This document shows positions 9,147 to 20,735 of a DNA stretch of 44,746 bases, piece after piece. The notes beneath the pieces are model-generated. The model worked only from the letters and a program-made list of their open reading frames with translations. It was not told where the DNA came from and ran no database searches. Numbering within the stretch: position 1 is the stretch's first letter; every line of letters starts with the position of its first letter. Location of the stretch: NCBI GenBank assembly GCA_002470695.1, contig DKNM01000130.1, positions 7,205 to 51,950 of the forward strand, in the 5' to 3' direction. Source of the stretch: Candidatus Neomicrothrix sp. UBA7388 (GTDB lineage: Bacteria > Actinomycetota > Acidimicrobiia > Acidimicrobiales > Poriferisodalaceae). The translations under genes were made by a program, and so were the position numbers.

Positions 9147-9554
9147 ATGACATCGATCGAAGCGATCGAGGACATTGGAGTTCGACATCGAACGCGCCTG
9201 CGGTCAGCCGATCTTGGGTCCTGCGAAGCTCTAATCAAGGCCGGTGCAACGCGTCGCGGCAGGCGAGTTATCGCTGAAACCGTAGGCGTTTCGGAAGGTC
9301 GAGTTCTCGAATGGATCAATAAGGCTGACCTTATGCGCGTCCGAGGGATCTCTACTCGTTATTCACAGCTCCTGGAAGCCGTAGGCGTGGACTCGGTTCG
9401 TAAACTTCGAAGAAGGCGGCCCAGTAATTTACATCGGTCACTCTTGGACGAAAATAGCCGCCGAAGAAATGCTGTCGTTAGCCGACTACCTTCTCTTAAA
9501 CAAGTGGAACTATGGGTTAGGGAAGCAAAAAAAATGGCTCAACTTGTGCGGTGA
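9147..9554 (+). CDS. DUF4332 helix-hairpin-helix protein
   Basis: A 135-residue, very basic protein matching the DUF4332 pattern of two tandem helix-hairpin-helix units. The first runs from IEDIGVRHRTRLRSADLGS to GVSEGRVLEWINKADLMRV and the second from RGISTRYSQLLEAVGVDSV onward, ending with a PSLKQVELWVREAKKM helix. Such units bind DNA or RNA non-specifically; a cellular role for this family is not known to me. GAGGGG three bases before the ATG supports the start. It stands alone on the plus strand and converges on gatB with a 16-base gap. Confidence 0.8.
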   Translation: MTSIEAIEDIGVRHRTRLRSADLGSCEALIKAGATRRGRRVIAETVGVSEGRVLEWINKADLMRVRGISTRYSQLLEAVGVDSVRKLRRRRPSNLHRSLLDENSRRRNAVVSRLPSLKQVELWVREAKKMAQLVR

Positions 9555-9570
9555 GAGTCTCGACTAATTC

Positions 9571-10977
9571 CTACCCTCGGCGCGCTCTAAGAATAGCCGA
9601 CACCGCTTTGCCGTCGGCCTGACCACTCGTCGCTTTCATGACCGCTCCTACGAAGACGCCTTGGACTTTCTCTTCTCCAGCGCAAAATTTTGACCAAGCT
9701 TCTCGATTATCAGCGATAGCTGCGTCGACAATTTTCTCTAACTCATTTGAATCCATGGATTCAAAGCCCCTGGTCGCTGCTATGGACGCCGCTTCTTGAC
9801 CGGTCTCGACCATCTCGACCAAAATTGTTTTCGCTTGAGTTGCTGTTATCGATCCCGAAGTTTCCATCTCTATAAGCCCCGCAAACAGCTTTGGGTCTAA
9901 ATCTGACGCACCGCTAACGGTAAGATTTTGGAGCGCATGGTTCGTTGCACGGGTCGCGTCCGCTCCATGATCAAGAGCTCCCAGAACTAGCCGAGACAAG
10001 CCTCGATTTACGATGCTCGCAGCTGTCTCCAAATCCACACCAGCGAGCGCTATCAGTCGCTCCCGCTGCTGAGAGGGAAGCTCTGGCATGGAACTGACAA
10101 TTCTTTCGATCCAAACGTCATCCGGATCGAGAAGCACTAGGTCCGGTTCAGGGAAATACCGGTAATCATTGGCTTCTTCTTTTGAGCGCAACGTGTATGT
10201 CTTGCCGTCTTCTGCCCAATGTCGAGTTTCTTGATCTGGCGCATCGCCACTTTCGTATAGTTGGATGTGACGCTGTGCCTCATACGTAATCGCTCTCTGC
10301 AGAGATCGTAACGAATTAAGGTTCTTAATTTCGCATCGTGTCCTCAGGTCAGATGAACCTATAGGACGCACACTTACATTCGCATCGACACGCATTGAGC
10401 CTTCTTCTAGGCGAGCCTCCGAAGCTTCTGTGGCAAGCAGAATAGACCTCAACTCTTCTACATAGGCTCGAGCATCTTCTGCGGACCTTATGTCAGGGCG
10501 GGAAACAATTTCGAGCAACGGCACGCCCGCTCTGTTGTAGTCAACAAGTGCTTCGCTAGCGCCATGAATTCGACCATCTTCGCCTCCTAGGTGCGTCGTT
10601 TTCCCGGCATCTTCTTCTAAATGAGCTCGTTCCACGCCTATTTCGGTGCCATTAGGGAGAGTTAGAGCGCCGTCGATACAAATAGGTTGGTCGTATTGGC
10701 TGACTTGATAATCCTTAGGCATATCTGGGTAGAAGTAATTCTTCCTATGGAATACCGACGGTTGAATTTCGCATCCAAGCGCTATGCCTATAGTCATCGC
10801 CAGTTCAACTGCTCGGCGGTTTAGAACCGGTAATGAACCGGGAAGGCCAAGACAAACAGGGGTGATGTTCGTATTGGGATCATCACCAAACTGATTGGGT
10901 GCGTGAGAAAATAACTTGGTTTCAGTCGCTAGTTCTACGTGCACCTCAAGGCCAACTACGATTTCCCAATCGCTCAT
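9571..10977 (-). CDS. gatB: Asp/Glu-tRNA amidotransferase subunit B
   Basis: Subunit of GatCAB that phosphorylates the mischarged Glu or Asp on tRNA and receives ammonia from GatA to make Gln-tRNA or Asn-tRNA. The 468-residue protein opens with VGLEVHVEL and has the CLGLPGSLPVLN, HRKNYFYPDMPKDYQ-like and EDAGKTTH segments, DYNRAGVPLLEIV, and the C-terminal YqeY-like tail. Its ATG overlaps the gatA stop as ATGA. Presence of gatCAB implies that at least one of the amide-tRNAs is made by transamidation. Confidence 0.96.
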   Translation of the reverse strand: MSDWEIVVGLEVHVELATETKLFSHAPNQFGDDPNTNITPVCLGLPGSLPVLNRRAVELAMTIGIALGCEIQPSVFHRKNYFYPDMPKDYQVSQYDQPICIDGALTLPNGTEIGVERAHLEEDAGKTTHLGGEDGRIHGASEALVDYNRAGVPLLEIVSRPDIRSAEDARAYVEELRSILLATEASEARLEEGSMRVDANVSVRPIGSSDLRTRCEIKNLNSLRSLQRAITYEAQRHIQLYESGDAPDQETRHWAEDGKTYTLRSKEEANDYRYFPEPDLVLLDPDDVWIERIVSSMPELPSQQRERLIALAGVDLETAASIVNRGLSRLVLGALDHGADATRATNHALQNLTVSGASDLDPKLFAGLIEMETSGSITATQAKTILVEMVETGQEAASIAATRGFESMDSNELEKIVDAAIADNREAWSKFCAGEEKVQGVFVGAVMKATSGQADGKAVSAILRARRG

Positions 10978-12404
10978 AACTTGGTACCTCCCTCGCTCTG
11001 CGACTCAAGGAAAGAAGCCACCTGGAACATCTTTTCTTCATCAAGTTGGCGCGCCAAAACTTGCACACCGACCGGCAAATCGTGCGCTCCCGTGCCAAAC
11101 GGAACCGAAATCGCTGGGTCACCTACCAAGTTGCTCGGAATAGTGCAGGTATCGCACCGGTACATGGTCATCGGATCTGATCGATCCCCAAATTCGAAAG
11201 CAACTGATGGCGACGTCGGCGATAAGAGGACATCGTTATCGGCATAGACCCTGTCGAAATCTTGCCGAGTAAGGGTCCTTACCTTTTGCGCTTTCCCATA
11301 ATAGGCATCGTAATAACCCGCGCTTAAAGCAAAGGTGCCTAGCATTATCCGCGCAATAACTTCGTCCCCGAAGCCTTCTCGGCGAGTAATGGCATTCATC
11401 CCAGCAACATCTTTACCTTGCGCTCTCATTCCATACCGAACCCCGTCGTAGCGAGCAAGATTGCTTGAGGCTTCTGCGGGAGCTATCAGATAGTAAGCGG
11501 TCAATCCGTATTCAACAGCTGGGACAGATACTGACTCGACGCGAGCCCCTCCCTTCCTGAGAGCATCAGCTGCTTCATGCAGTCTCGAAGCAACATCTTC
11601 GTCAACTCCATCAAGTAGCTCAGATATCAATCCCACTTTGAGACCCTCAACGCCTTCATTCAATCTTGCGCTGAAGTCGGGCGTTGGTGATGGTATCGAA
11701 GTACTGTCGAAAGGGTCATGACCTCCAATGACTTCAAGAATTAACGCTGAGTCCGCGACAGTGGTCGTTAGCGGCCCAATCTGGTCAAAAGAGGAAGCAA
11801 ACGCAACCAATCCGTAGCGACTCACTAGTCCATAGGTTGGCTTCACTCCAACTACTCCACACAAGGCAGCCGGTTGACGTATCGAACCGCCCGTATCGGA
11901 GCCCAGTGCGGCGGGAGCGAATCCAGCGGCAACTGCAGCGGCCGAGCCCCCACTTGAACCCCCAGGCACTCGACTGAGGTCACGTGGGTTACGGGTCGGC
12001 CCAAAGGCAGAATTTTCTGTCGAACTACCCATCGCAAATTCATCCAAATTGGTCTTACCGATTATTACTGCACCGGCGGAACGCAGGCGCTCGACAACAG
12101 TTGCGTCATATGGGGGTTCCCAACCCTCAAGAATCTTGGATGAGCAGGTAGTCGGAATACCGCGAGTGCAGAGATTATCTTTAAGAGCAATCGGGACTCC
12201 GGAAAGGGGCCCCGGATCTTTGCCGGATGCAATCAAATCATCAATTTTTTGCGCGGATTGCATCGCTATGTCGCGGTTAACGATGTTGAAGGCATTTATC
12301 TCACCCTCCATTTCATCAATCACTTCTAGGTGTTCGTTTAACGCAGCAACCGCACTGGTTCGAGATTGACGGATTTCGTGAGCCAACGCTTTTACAGAGA
12401 TCAA
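10974..12404 (-). CDS. gatA: Asp/Glu-tRNA amidotransferase subunit A
   Basis: Amidase-signature subunit of GatCAB that hydrolyses glutamine and channels ammonia to GatB. The 476 residues carry the full catalytic triad: Lys75 in IALKDN, cis-Ser150 in PGGSSGGS and nucleophile Ser174 in SDTGGSIRQPA. The start is a TTG overlapping the gatC stop (TTGA) with GGGGGAG upstream. Tight overlaps on both sides indicate a gatC-gatA-gatB operon translated in sequence. Confidence 0.96.
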   Translation of the reverse strand: MISVKALAHEIRQSRTSAVAALNEHLEVIDEMEGEINAFNIVNRDIAMQSAQKIDDLIASGKDPGPLSGVPIALKDNLCTRGIPTTCSSKILEGWEPPYDATVVERLRSAGAVIIGKTNLDEFAMGSSTENSAFGPTRNPRDLSRVPGGSSGGSAAAVAAGFAPAALGSDTGGSIRQPAALCGVVGVKPTYGLVSRYGLVAFASSFDQIGPLTTTVADSALILEVIGGHDPFDSTSIPSPTPDFSARLNEGVEGLKVGLISELLDGVDEDVASRLHEAADALRKGGARVESVSVPAVEYGLTAYYLIAPAEASSNLARYDGVRYGMRAQGKDVAGMNAITRREGFGDEVIARIMLGTFALSAGYYDAYYGKAQKVRTLTRQDFDRVYADNDVLLSPTSPSVAFEFGDRSDPMTMYRCDTCTIPSNLVGDPAISVPFGTGAHDLPVGVQVLARQLDEEKMFQVASFLESQSEGGTKL

Positions 12405-12703
12405 GAGGACTCCCCCAGAATCGGAGGGACCCGAAATTGGCCTTCTAAGGCATCCGGCGCCTGTTCTAAGACCTCGCTCGGCTCGATAGTTGCACCCTTC
12501 ACATCGTCTCTCAGAACGTTGGACAACGGGTAAGGGTGAGACATCGGTTCAACTGAGTCAAGATCTAGGTTCTCTAACTCGCCCGCATGAGCAAGAATCT
12601 TTTCTAGGTGCGCAGTGAAGTGAAGCACCTGCTCATGACTTAGGTCAATTCTTGCCAAATTGGCTACGTGAGCAACGAGCTCCTCTGATAGCGGTTGATT
12701 CAT
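12401..12703 (-). CDS. gatC: Asp/Glu-tRNA amidotransferase subunit C
   Basis: Small stabilising subunit of GatCAB that wraps around the A-B interface. With the ATG at 12703 it is 100 residues, the normal length. It shows the VAHVANLARIDLS N-terminal helix, the central LENLDLDSVEPMSHPYPL segment and the LRDDV turn, and ends FRVPPIL as is typical of the family. GGAGA eight bases upstream supports this start; the longer open frame up to 12838 overlaps the ferredoxin gene and is rejected. Confidence 0.95.
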   Translation of the reverse strand: MNQPLSEELVAHVANLARIDLSHEQVLHFTAHLEKILAHAGELENLDLDSVEPMSHPYPLSNVLRDDVKGATIEPSEVLEQAPDALEGQFRVPPILGESS

Positions 12704-12723
12704 AGATCTATTCTCCAAAGACT

Positions 12724-13047
12724 TCAAATATATGGGTCGTTGACGCTTAGCGGTTCTTGCCACCAAGCTTCGGGAGACGGTTCCCATCCTTCTTCTCGAT
12801 GCGGGTAGATGCAATCGACAGGACATGGCTCCAGACACTTATCACACCCAGAACAAAGCTCGGGCATGATAATTACATCAATGCCGTGATTAAAAATCGC
12901 CCCAAAGTTAGGCGGGCAAGCGCGCAAACAAGCGTCGCAATTGATGCATTCCGTCATATCTATGTAGAGAGGCGCGTTGGGCCATTTGGGATTTCGTTCG
13001 CGGCTTTCAACCCTTTGCATTCGCGCTTGGCTACTTCCCGATGCCAT
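12724..13047 (-). CDS. Ferredoxin with two [4Fe-4S] cluster motifs
   Basis: A 107-residue electron carrier with two CxxCxxCxxxCP motifs: CINCDACLRACP (about residues 34-45) and CSGCDKCLEPCP (about 65-76), each able to ligate a [4Fe-4S] cluster together with the other's last Cys. The sequence between has the FGAIFNHG form, and the C-terminus is Trp-rich. The redox partner is unknown. The start is uncertain: AGGAG abuts the ATG at 13047 with no spacer, so a later ATG at 13020 (Met10) is possible; the cluster region is unaffected. It lies 20 bases upstream of gatC on the same strand, probably only co-transcribed. Confidence 0.88.
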   Translation of the reverse strand: MASGSSQARMQRVESRERNPKWPNAPLYIDMTECINCDACLRACPPNFGAIFNHGIDVIIMPELCSGCDKCLEPCPVDCIYPHREEGWEPSPEAWWQEPLSVNDPYI

Positions 13048-13101
13048 CTCCTAAATTCTACGGACCAGGAGCGGTTGAGCGGGCAAATCAACGAATCGCA
13101 T

Positions 13102-14961
13102 TTAGTTTGTTAGTAACCTCAGAACGACCGTGGAGCCTCGAGGTATAAGCGTTCCAGCAGGGGGGTCAGTGCTCTGTACTTCCGAGCCCTCCCCGAACAC
13201 AGTCGACGCCAAAAAGCCTAATTCCGATAGCTTTCGTTGAGCTTCGACGACTGATAGTCCACCAAGTTCAGGTACTTCTTGGCGATCGGAGCCCAAAGAA
13301 ATTGTTAGTAACACTGATGAGCCGCGCTCCACCAAGCGTCCAGGGCTGACACTTTGCCCAATCACGATTCCTTCCTCAATTACTTCACTGAATTCACGAA
13401 TCGGCGGCACCGCAATTTCTAACTGCGTGGCTTGCAGAGCCGCAGCCGCACTTTCCTGACTCATCCCGACAAGCTGTGGGACGGTTCGTGGCACAGGACC
13501 GCCGGAGACTATCAAGGTAGCTTTAGTCCCCGGCTCTCTCAACCTTCCCCCCAGCACCTCCTCCCCTTCGATCAGCACCTTCATGACTTCGTCTTTTGCG
13601 ACCGACTCGTCGTAGACCGGTTGGATTGAGTCGACCGAGAAGCCCTTGGCCTCCATCCGTCTCATCGCATCATCGCTGGACAGGCCAACCACCACCGGGG
13701 TGATACGTAGGCGAGGGCCGCTCGAAACCTCGACAACCAAAATCGAGCCCTCGGACAAACGACGCCCCGAGGAAGGGCGTTGTGCCATAACGATTCCAGG
13801 GGGAAGGTCGTCCGACCTAATTTGATCTTCGTCCAAAATCCAATTCATCGAATCTGCTTTTCCGCGGACCTCTCCAATGGTTCTACCTACATATTCCTCA
13901 ACAAGATGACTAGAGATGCCTTGCGGCTGAACACTGCTAACGGCCCACGCTGCCGCTGCAACAAACAACATTAAGAAGAGGAACATTGAGGCACCAAGCT
14001 TCCAGACCGGACGCCACCTTAAAGGTTGCATGTCAGGCTCCAGACGAACCGGATCCACTTGAGAGTGGACTCCAATAAGATCGTTCTGAAGCAGAGACTC
14101 AGGAATTCTTATTGCCTGAGGTGCAACAAAATGTTTGGCCGCCCTGGCTAGACCCTCTTTCATCTCGATAGCTCCACAGCGGAAATCGGGTTCGATCGCT
14201 ATTGCGCGATTGAGAACTTCCACAGCAGCACCAAACTCAGATGCAACCTTAACTTGCTGAATTCTAGTGACTTCGCTCGAGTTATCTTCCCAAGCGGTGG
14301 TTTCGAGCGATCGCCCAAGGGCTTCATGGAGCGTCACAGCCAGCGAATAAATATCAGCCGCTTGAGAACTACTTCCATTCAAAATTTCCGGCGCTAGAAA
14401 GTGCGGCGGTCGTTGCTCAACGCCCATGCCAACTGAATCAAGGCGGCCTCGCTCGGCCTCCAAAAGAGCGTTTATTAAGAAGCCATTTGAAAGTTTCGGC
14501 ACGCCTTCATTCGACACGATTACATTTCGAGGCGACACATCGGCGTGAATGATCCCTTCACTATGTAAAGCGAGCAGCCCATCACAAAGCTCATATCCCA
14601 ACTTGATTACTTGCGGAGCAGTCATCGAGACACCGGCTTCAAGTAATAGGTCGAGTCTCGTACCAACGACGTACTCCGTGACAACGTAGAACTGGCCCTC
14701 GATCTCACCCAATTCAAAGACCTGCTCTATATGCCGGTGCTCAACACGGGAAGAGAGCTCTATGTCAGAGACGAGACGTCTTGCGAACTCGCTGTCTTTT
14801 GAAATCGATTCACTCAACAAATTTATGGATACCGGAGCGCCTGTTTCGAGATCTATTGCCGCATATTCAGCAACAGTCTCTTGGTCTGCAAGTAACGCAA
14901 GGACTCGGTAGCGGTCGTTAACCACCCGGCCTACCAAATCGCTAGCTCCACCCAAAGACAC
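13102..14961 (-). CDS. PASTA-domain membrane protein with degenerate Ser/Thr kinase domain
   Basis: A 619-residue protein arranged like PknB: a cytosolic kinase-fold domain (about 15-270), a juxtamembrane linker, one membrane helix (about 320-343) and four extracytoplasmic PASTA repeats (about 348-619) expected to bind peptidoglycan fragments. The kinase domain lacks what is needed for catalysis. The glycine-rich loop has become ADQETV, the VAIK Lys is Asn47, HRD is HAD (139-141) and DFG is replaced by SNGF with Asn159 at the metal-binding Asp. HxDxxxxN (Asp141, Asn146), APE (190-192) and DIYSLAV are kept, so the fold is probably intact. It is best read as a pseudokinase sensor or scaffold of cell-wall growth. 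Start is GTG at 14961, with no clear ribosome binding site. Confidence 0.9.
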   Translation of the reverse strand: MSLGGASDLVGRVVNDRYRVLALLADQETVAEYAAIDLETGAPVSINLLSESISKDSEFARRLVSDIELSSRVEHRHIEQVFELGEIEGQFYVVTEYVVGTRLDLLLEAGVSMTAPQVIKLGYELCDGLLALHSEGIIHADVSPRNVIVSNEGVPKLSNGFLINALLEAERGRLDSVGMGVEQRPPHFLAPEILNGSSSQAADIYSLAVTLHEALGRSLETTAWEDNSSEVTRIQQVKVASEFGAAVEVLNRAIAIEPDFRCGAIEMKEGLARAAKHFVAPQAIRIPESLLQNDLIGVHSQVDPVRLEPDMQPLRWRPVWKLGASMFLFLMLFVAAAAWAVSSVQPQGISSHLVEEYVGRTIGEVRGKADSMNWILDEDQIRSDDLPPGIVMAQRPSSGRRLSEGSILVVEVSSGPRLRITPVVVGLSSDDAMRRMEAKGFSVDSIQPVYDESVAKDEVMKVLIEGEEVLGGRLREPGTKATLIVSGGPVPRTVPQLVGMSQESAAAALQATQLEIAVPPIREFSEVIEEGIVIGQSVSPGRLVERGSSVLLTISLGSDRQEVPELGGLSVVEAQRKLSELGFLASTVFGEGSEVQSTDPPAGTLIPRGSTVVLRLLTN

Positions 14962-15034
14962 AGCCCGAGAGTAGTGCCAGCGGACACATATCTTGCGGCG
15001 TGGAATTCCAAATGAAAATAAAATCAGCCATTAT

Positions 15035-15505
15035 GTGCATGTGCAAGAAAATGAACCAGGTGAATCTCCAGAAGAAAAGTCTCACGTCAATTGGAGTCTG
15101 CGCAGGGGTGTAGCGCCGACTATTACGGCATTAGTGTTCGCCTTAATCGTGGCGGTGGTGTGGATTGCATCCTCAACACGCGGAGCTCCACGGCCCGACA
15201 CATTTCCAACGGGATTGCTAGCCGTGATACCAGACGAAGGCGCTCAAGCGCCAAAGCAAACGTTGGTTGGGGTTTCATTGAGTCCTGGTTGGCAGCCAAC
15301 AATAACGATCGATGGCGTCGCTATACCTGATGCACAGTTATCCGCCGGGACCAGGCAACTAGGAGAATTTTTCTTCTCCCCAGGCGAAGACATGGTCTTC
15401 TCGCAACTCCGAAGGGGACAGGTGTGCGCCCGAGTGGTTGCAATTCCCACTATTGACGTTGAGGTCGACAACATTGATCACAGATGGTGCTGGACTTCTT
15501 TCTGA
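15035..15505 (+). CDS. Hypothetical single-pass membrane protein
   Basis: I do not recognise this family. From the GTG at 15035 it would be 156 residues (GTG at 15041 also fits; the frame is open from a TTG at 14993). A hydrophilic, acidic N-terminal tail is followed by a basic patch (SLRRG) and one hydrophobic helix, ITALVFALIVAVVWIA, then an outer domain of about 100 residues with two Cys near the end (VCAR, HRWCW). The pattern suggests a cytosolic tail and an extracytoplasmic domain. It is divergent from the PASTA pseudokinase and ends six bases from ligA. Confidence 0.65.
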   Translation: MHVQENEPGESPEEKSHVNWSLRRGVAPTITALVFALIVAVVWIASSTRGAPRPDTFPTGLLAVIPDEGAQAPKQTLVGVSLSPGWQPTITIDGVAIPDAQLSAGTRQLGEFFFSPGEDMVFSQLRRGQVCARVVAIPTIDVEVDNIDHRWCWTSF

Positions 15506-15511
15506 ACCGAA

Positions 15512-18529
<3,018 letters not shown>

Positions 18530-18532
18530 TCT

Positions 18533-19561
18533 TCAAACGGCAGTCGCTCCGCCTACCACAATGTCGTCAACATAGAAGACCACCGCTTGACCGGGCGCTA
18601 CTTTGCGTCGCGGCTCGCTCCAAGTGACGTTTCCGTTCACATCCAAATCACCGGTGTTCGGCGAAGCGTGAGCGCTTATTTGAAGTCGTGCGGGCCCCAC
18701 ATGTGGCTCGTCAACCCACACGTGATCACGCAATTGCAAGGTGCTCGTGAGCAGTTCTTCAGCTGCGCCAGCAACGACGCGACGAGATTTAACATCAACG
18801 CTTACAGCGTAGCTTCGTCCCGTCTTACCGCCTAAATTCAGACCTTTTCTCTGCCCAACTGTCACAAGTTCGACCGCGTCTACCTTTCCGAGTGAATTAC
18901 CTTCCCTGTCGACGACTTCACCTGGGTTTAGTTGCAGGCGATCAGACAAGAAACGCTCACGACCCTCGTCCGCTGTAATGAAACAAACGTCCTGACTGTC
19001 AGGCTTCGAAGCTGATCGGAGGTCAAGGTCATGCGCTATTTCTCGAACTTCGGATTTGGTCATTTGCCCAACCGGAAATTCAAGCATCGACAGATCTTCT
19101 TCTCCGAGCATATAGAGAACATATGACTGGTCTTTAGCAGCATCGCGCCCTCGAGCTAAACGACGCCCGCGCTCCGTTTCAACAATTTGCGCATGATGAC
19201 CCGTAGCAACAACGTCGAAGCCCAATTGCCGGGCCCGAGTTAGCAGCGCATCAAATTTGATGTGGCGATTGCACTCGATACACGGGTTGGGAGTTAAGCC
19301 TGCCCTGTGAGCTTCTACATAGGGGCCTACGACAAATTCTTCAAATGCTTCACCATAGTTAAATACGAAGTGATCAATCTCAAGTTGCTGAGCCACTCGC
19401 CTCGCGTCGTCTACGTCAGAAACCGAACAACAACCTTGGTCTTGTGCTCCGCCCCAAAGCTTAAGGGTTACGCCTGTTACCTCGTAACCTTTTTGCTTCA
19501 TTAGAGCCGCAGAAACGGCACTGTCAACACCGCCAGACATAGCTACTAGGACTCGACTCAT
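18533..19561 (-). CDS. mnmA: tRNA-specific 2-thiouridylase
   Basis: Adds sulfur to uridine 34 of Lys, Glu and Gln tRNAs, using ATP and sulfur relayed from a cysteine desulfurase. The 342-residue protein has the PP-loop SGGVDS at 9-14, the first catalytic Cys94 in NPCIECN, TGHHA near 120-124, the second Cys193 in DSQDVCF, and GQRKGL. The ATG at 19561 overlaps the stop of the upstream cysteine desulfurase as ATGA, so the sulfur donor and acceptor are translationally coupled; this pairing is common in bacteria. Confidence 0.95.
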   Translation of the reverse strand: MSRVLVAMSGGVDSAVSAALMKQKGYEVTGVTLKLWGGAQDQGCCSVSDVDDARRVAQQLEIDHFVFNYGEAFEEFVVGPYVEAHRAGLTPNPCIECNRHIKFDALLTRARQLGFDVVATGHHAQIVETERGRRLARGRDAAKDQSYVLYMLGEEDLSMLEFPVGQMTKSEVREIAHDLDLRSASKPDSQDVCFITADEGRERFLSDRLQLNPGEVVDREGNSLGKVDAVELVTVGQRKGLNLGGKTGRSYAVSVDVKSRRVVAGAAEELLTSTLQLRDHVWVDEPHVGPARLQISAHASPNTGDLDVNGNVTWSEPRRKVAPGQAVVFYVDDIVVGGATAV

Positions 19562-20700
19562 GGAGCACCCCTCATGGCATCCACACATTCGGGAATTACA
19601 CTCAACGCTCGCTCGATTTCCCACTCCTCAGTGCACCATCCAAGGGACAATCGCAGCGAACCGGCCGCTGTTTTTCGGTCGAAACCCATCGCCGCCAAAA
19701 CATGGGACGGATCCATAGCCCCCGAAGCGCACGACGCAGCGGCGGAGGCCATAACACCGTGCCGTTCAAGCAGCACAAGCAGTGCTTCGCTCTCAATGCC
19801 TTGTATGACGAGTTGGAGGATTCCTGACGCTCGTTGCCCCCTGCTAATCGTTTCTGAACACCCGTCAATTCGTGAGATCAAACCCTCACTAAGTTGCTCT
19901 GACAGGCGTCCTAATCGTTCGATATCACTCAACCGAGAAGCCGCAAGGCATTCAAGGGCTGCCCCGAACGCAACTATGCCGGCAGTGTTATGCGTTCCGC
20001 TTCGCCGCTCTGACTCTTGACCACCACCTAAAAGCTGTGGCGCCAGTTTCAGTCCTGGACGAATTGCGAGAGCTCCGACACCTTTGGGAGCGCCGAACTT
20101 GTGGCCGCTCAAGGAGACCATGTCAACTCGGCGCAAAGCTTCTCGAATATCAACCCAGTTGATGCCTTGCACTGCATCCGTATGCAACATGGCACCCGGA
20201 GCGACGCGATCCCTCAAATCAGCTATTGGATTAAGATCCACTACCCTCCCAGACTCGTTATTCACAAGCATCACCGAAATGACAGCAACATTGTCATCTA
20301 GCAACGTTTCTAAGTGATCGAGATCAACAGCGCCATCGTCCGTAACTTGCGCTACTCGACCACTGCGAAACTCAACGGGGTGGAGGATCGCATGATGTTC
20401 CGTGGCGGCACAGACAGCAATACCATTCGAGGTGCACGCTCCGTGAATAGCAAGGTTGTCTGCTTCAGTGCCGCCGCTGGTGAAAACAACACCATGGGGG
20501 TCGAAGCCGAGATGATTTGCACATACTTCACGAGCATCATCAATGGCTGCACGCGATGTGCGCGCCATCCGGTGTGACCCAGACGGATTGCCGAAGTGTT
20601 CTGTTAGGTAGGGCATCATGGCGTCCAAAACCGCAGGCCGAACAGGGGTTGATGCTGCACAGTCGAGATAAACGGAACATTCGGAATTGTCGCTCTCCAT
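19558..20700 (-). CDS. Cysteine desulfurase, IscS/NifS family
   Basis: PLP enzyme that removes sulfur from cysteine as a protein persulfide. From the ATG at 20700 it has 380 residues. It shows YLDCAASTPV at the N-terminus, ATEHHA near 99-104, DAVQG near 175-179, the PLP Lys201 in SLSGHKFGAPKG, and the persulfide Cys324 in SAAASCASG on a long loop of IscS-like type. It overlaps mnmA, so its likeliest job is feeding tRNA thiolation; a role in Fe-S assembly cannot be excluded, and no iscU or suf gene is in the window. An upstream extension to 20772 overlaps the divergent methyltransferase and is rejected. Confidence 0.93.
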   Translation of the reverse strand: MESDNSECSVYLDCAASTPVRPAVLDAMMPYLTEHFGNPSGSHRMARTSRAAIDDAREVCANHLGFDPHGVVFTSGGTEADNLAIHGACTSNGIAVCAATEHHAILHPVEFRSGRVAQVTDDGAVDLDHLETLLDDNVAVISVMLVNNESGRVVDLNPIADLRDRVAPGAMLHTDAVQGINWVDIREALRRVDMVSLSGHKFGAPKGVGALAIRPGLKLAPQLLGGGQESERRSGTHNTAGIVAFGAALECLAASRLSDIERLGRLSEQLSEGLISRIDGCSETISRGQRASGILQLVIQGIESEALLVLLERHGVMASAAASCASGAMDPSHVLAAMGFDRKTAAGSLRLSLGWCTEEWEIERALSVIPECVDAMRGAP

Positions 20701-20735
20701 CACCTCAAGGCTAGAGCCCAAATAAAGTGAGCGGT

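Noticed and set aside
12704..12838. Extended gatC start overlapping the ferredoxin gene
   Set aside because: GatC is 100 residues in the family and GGAGA precedes the ATG at 12703.
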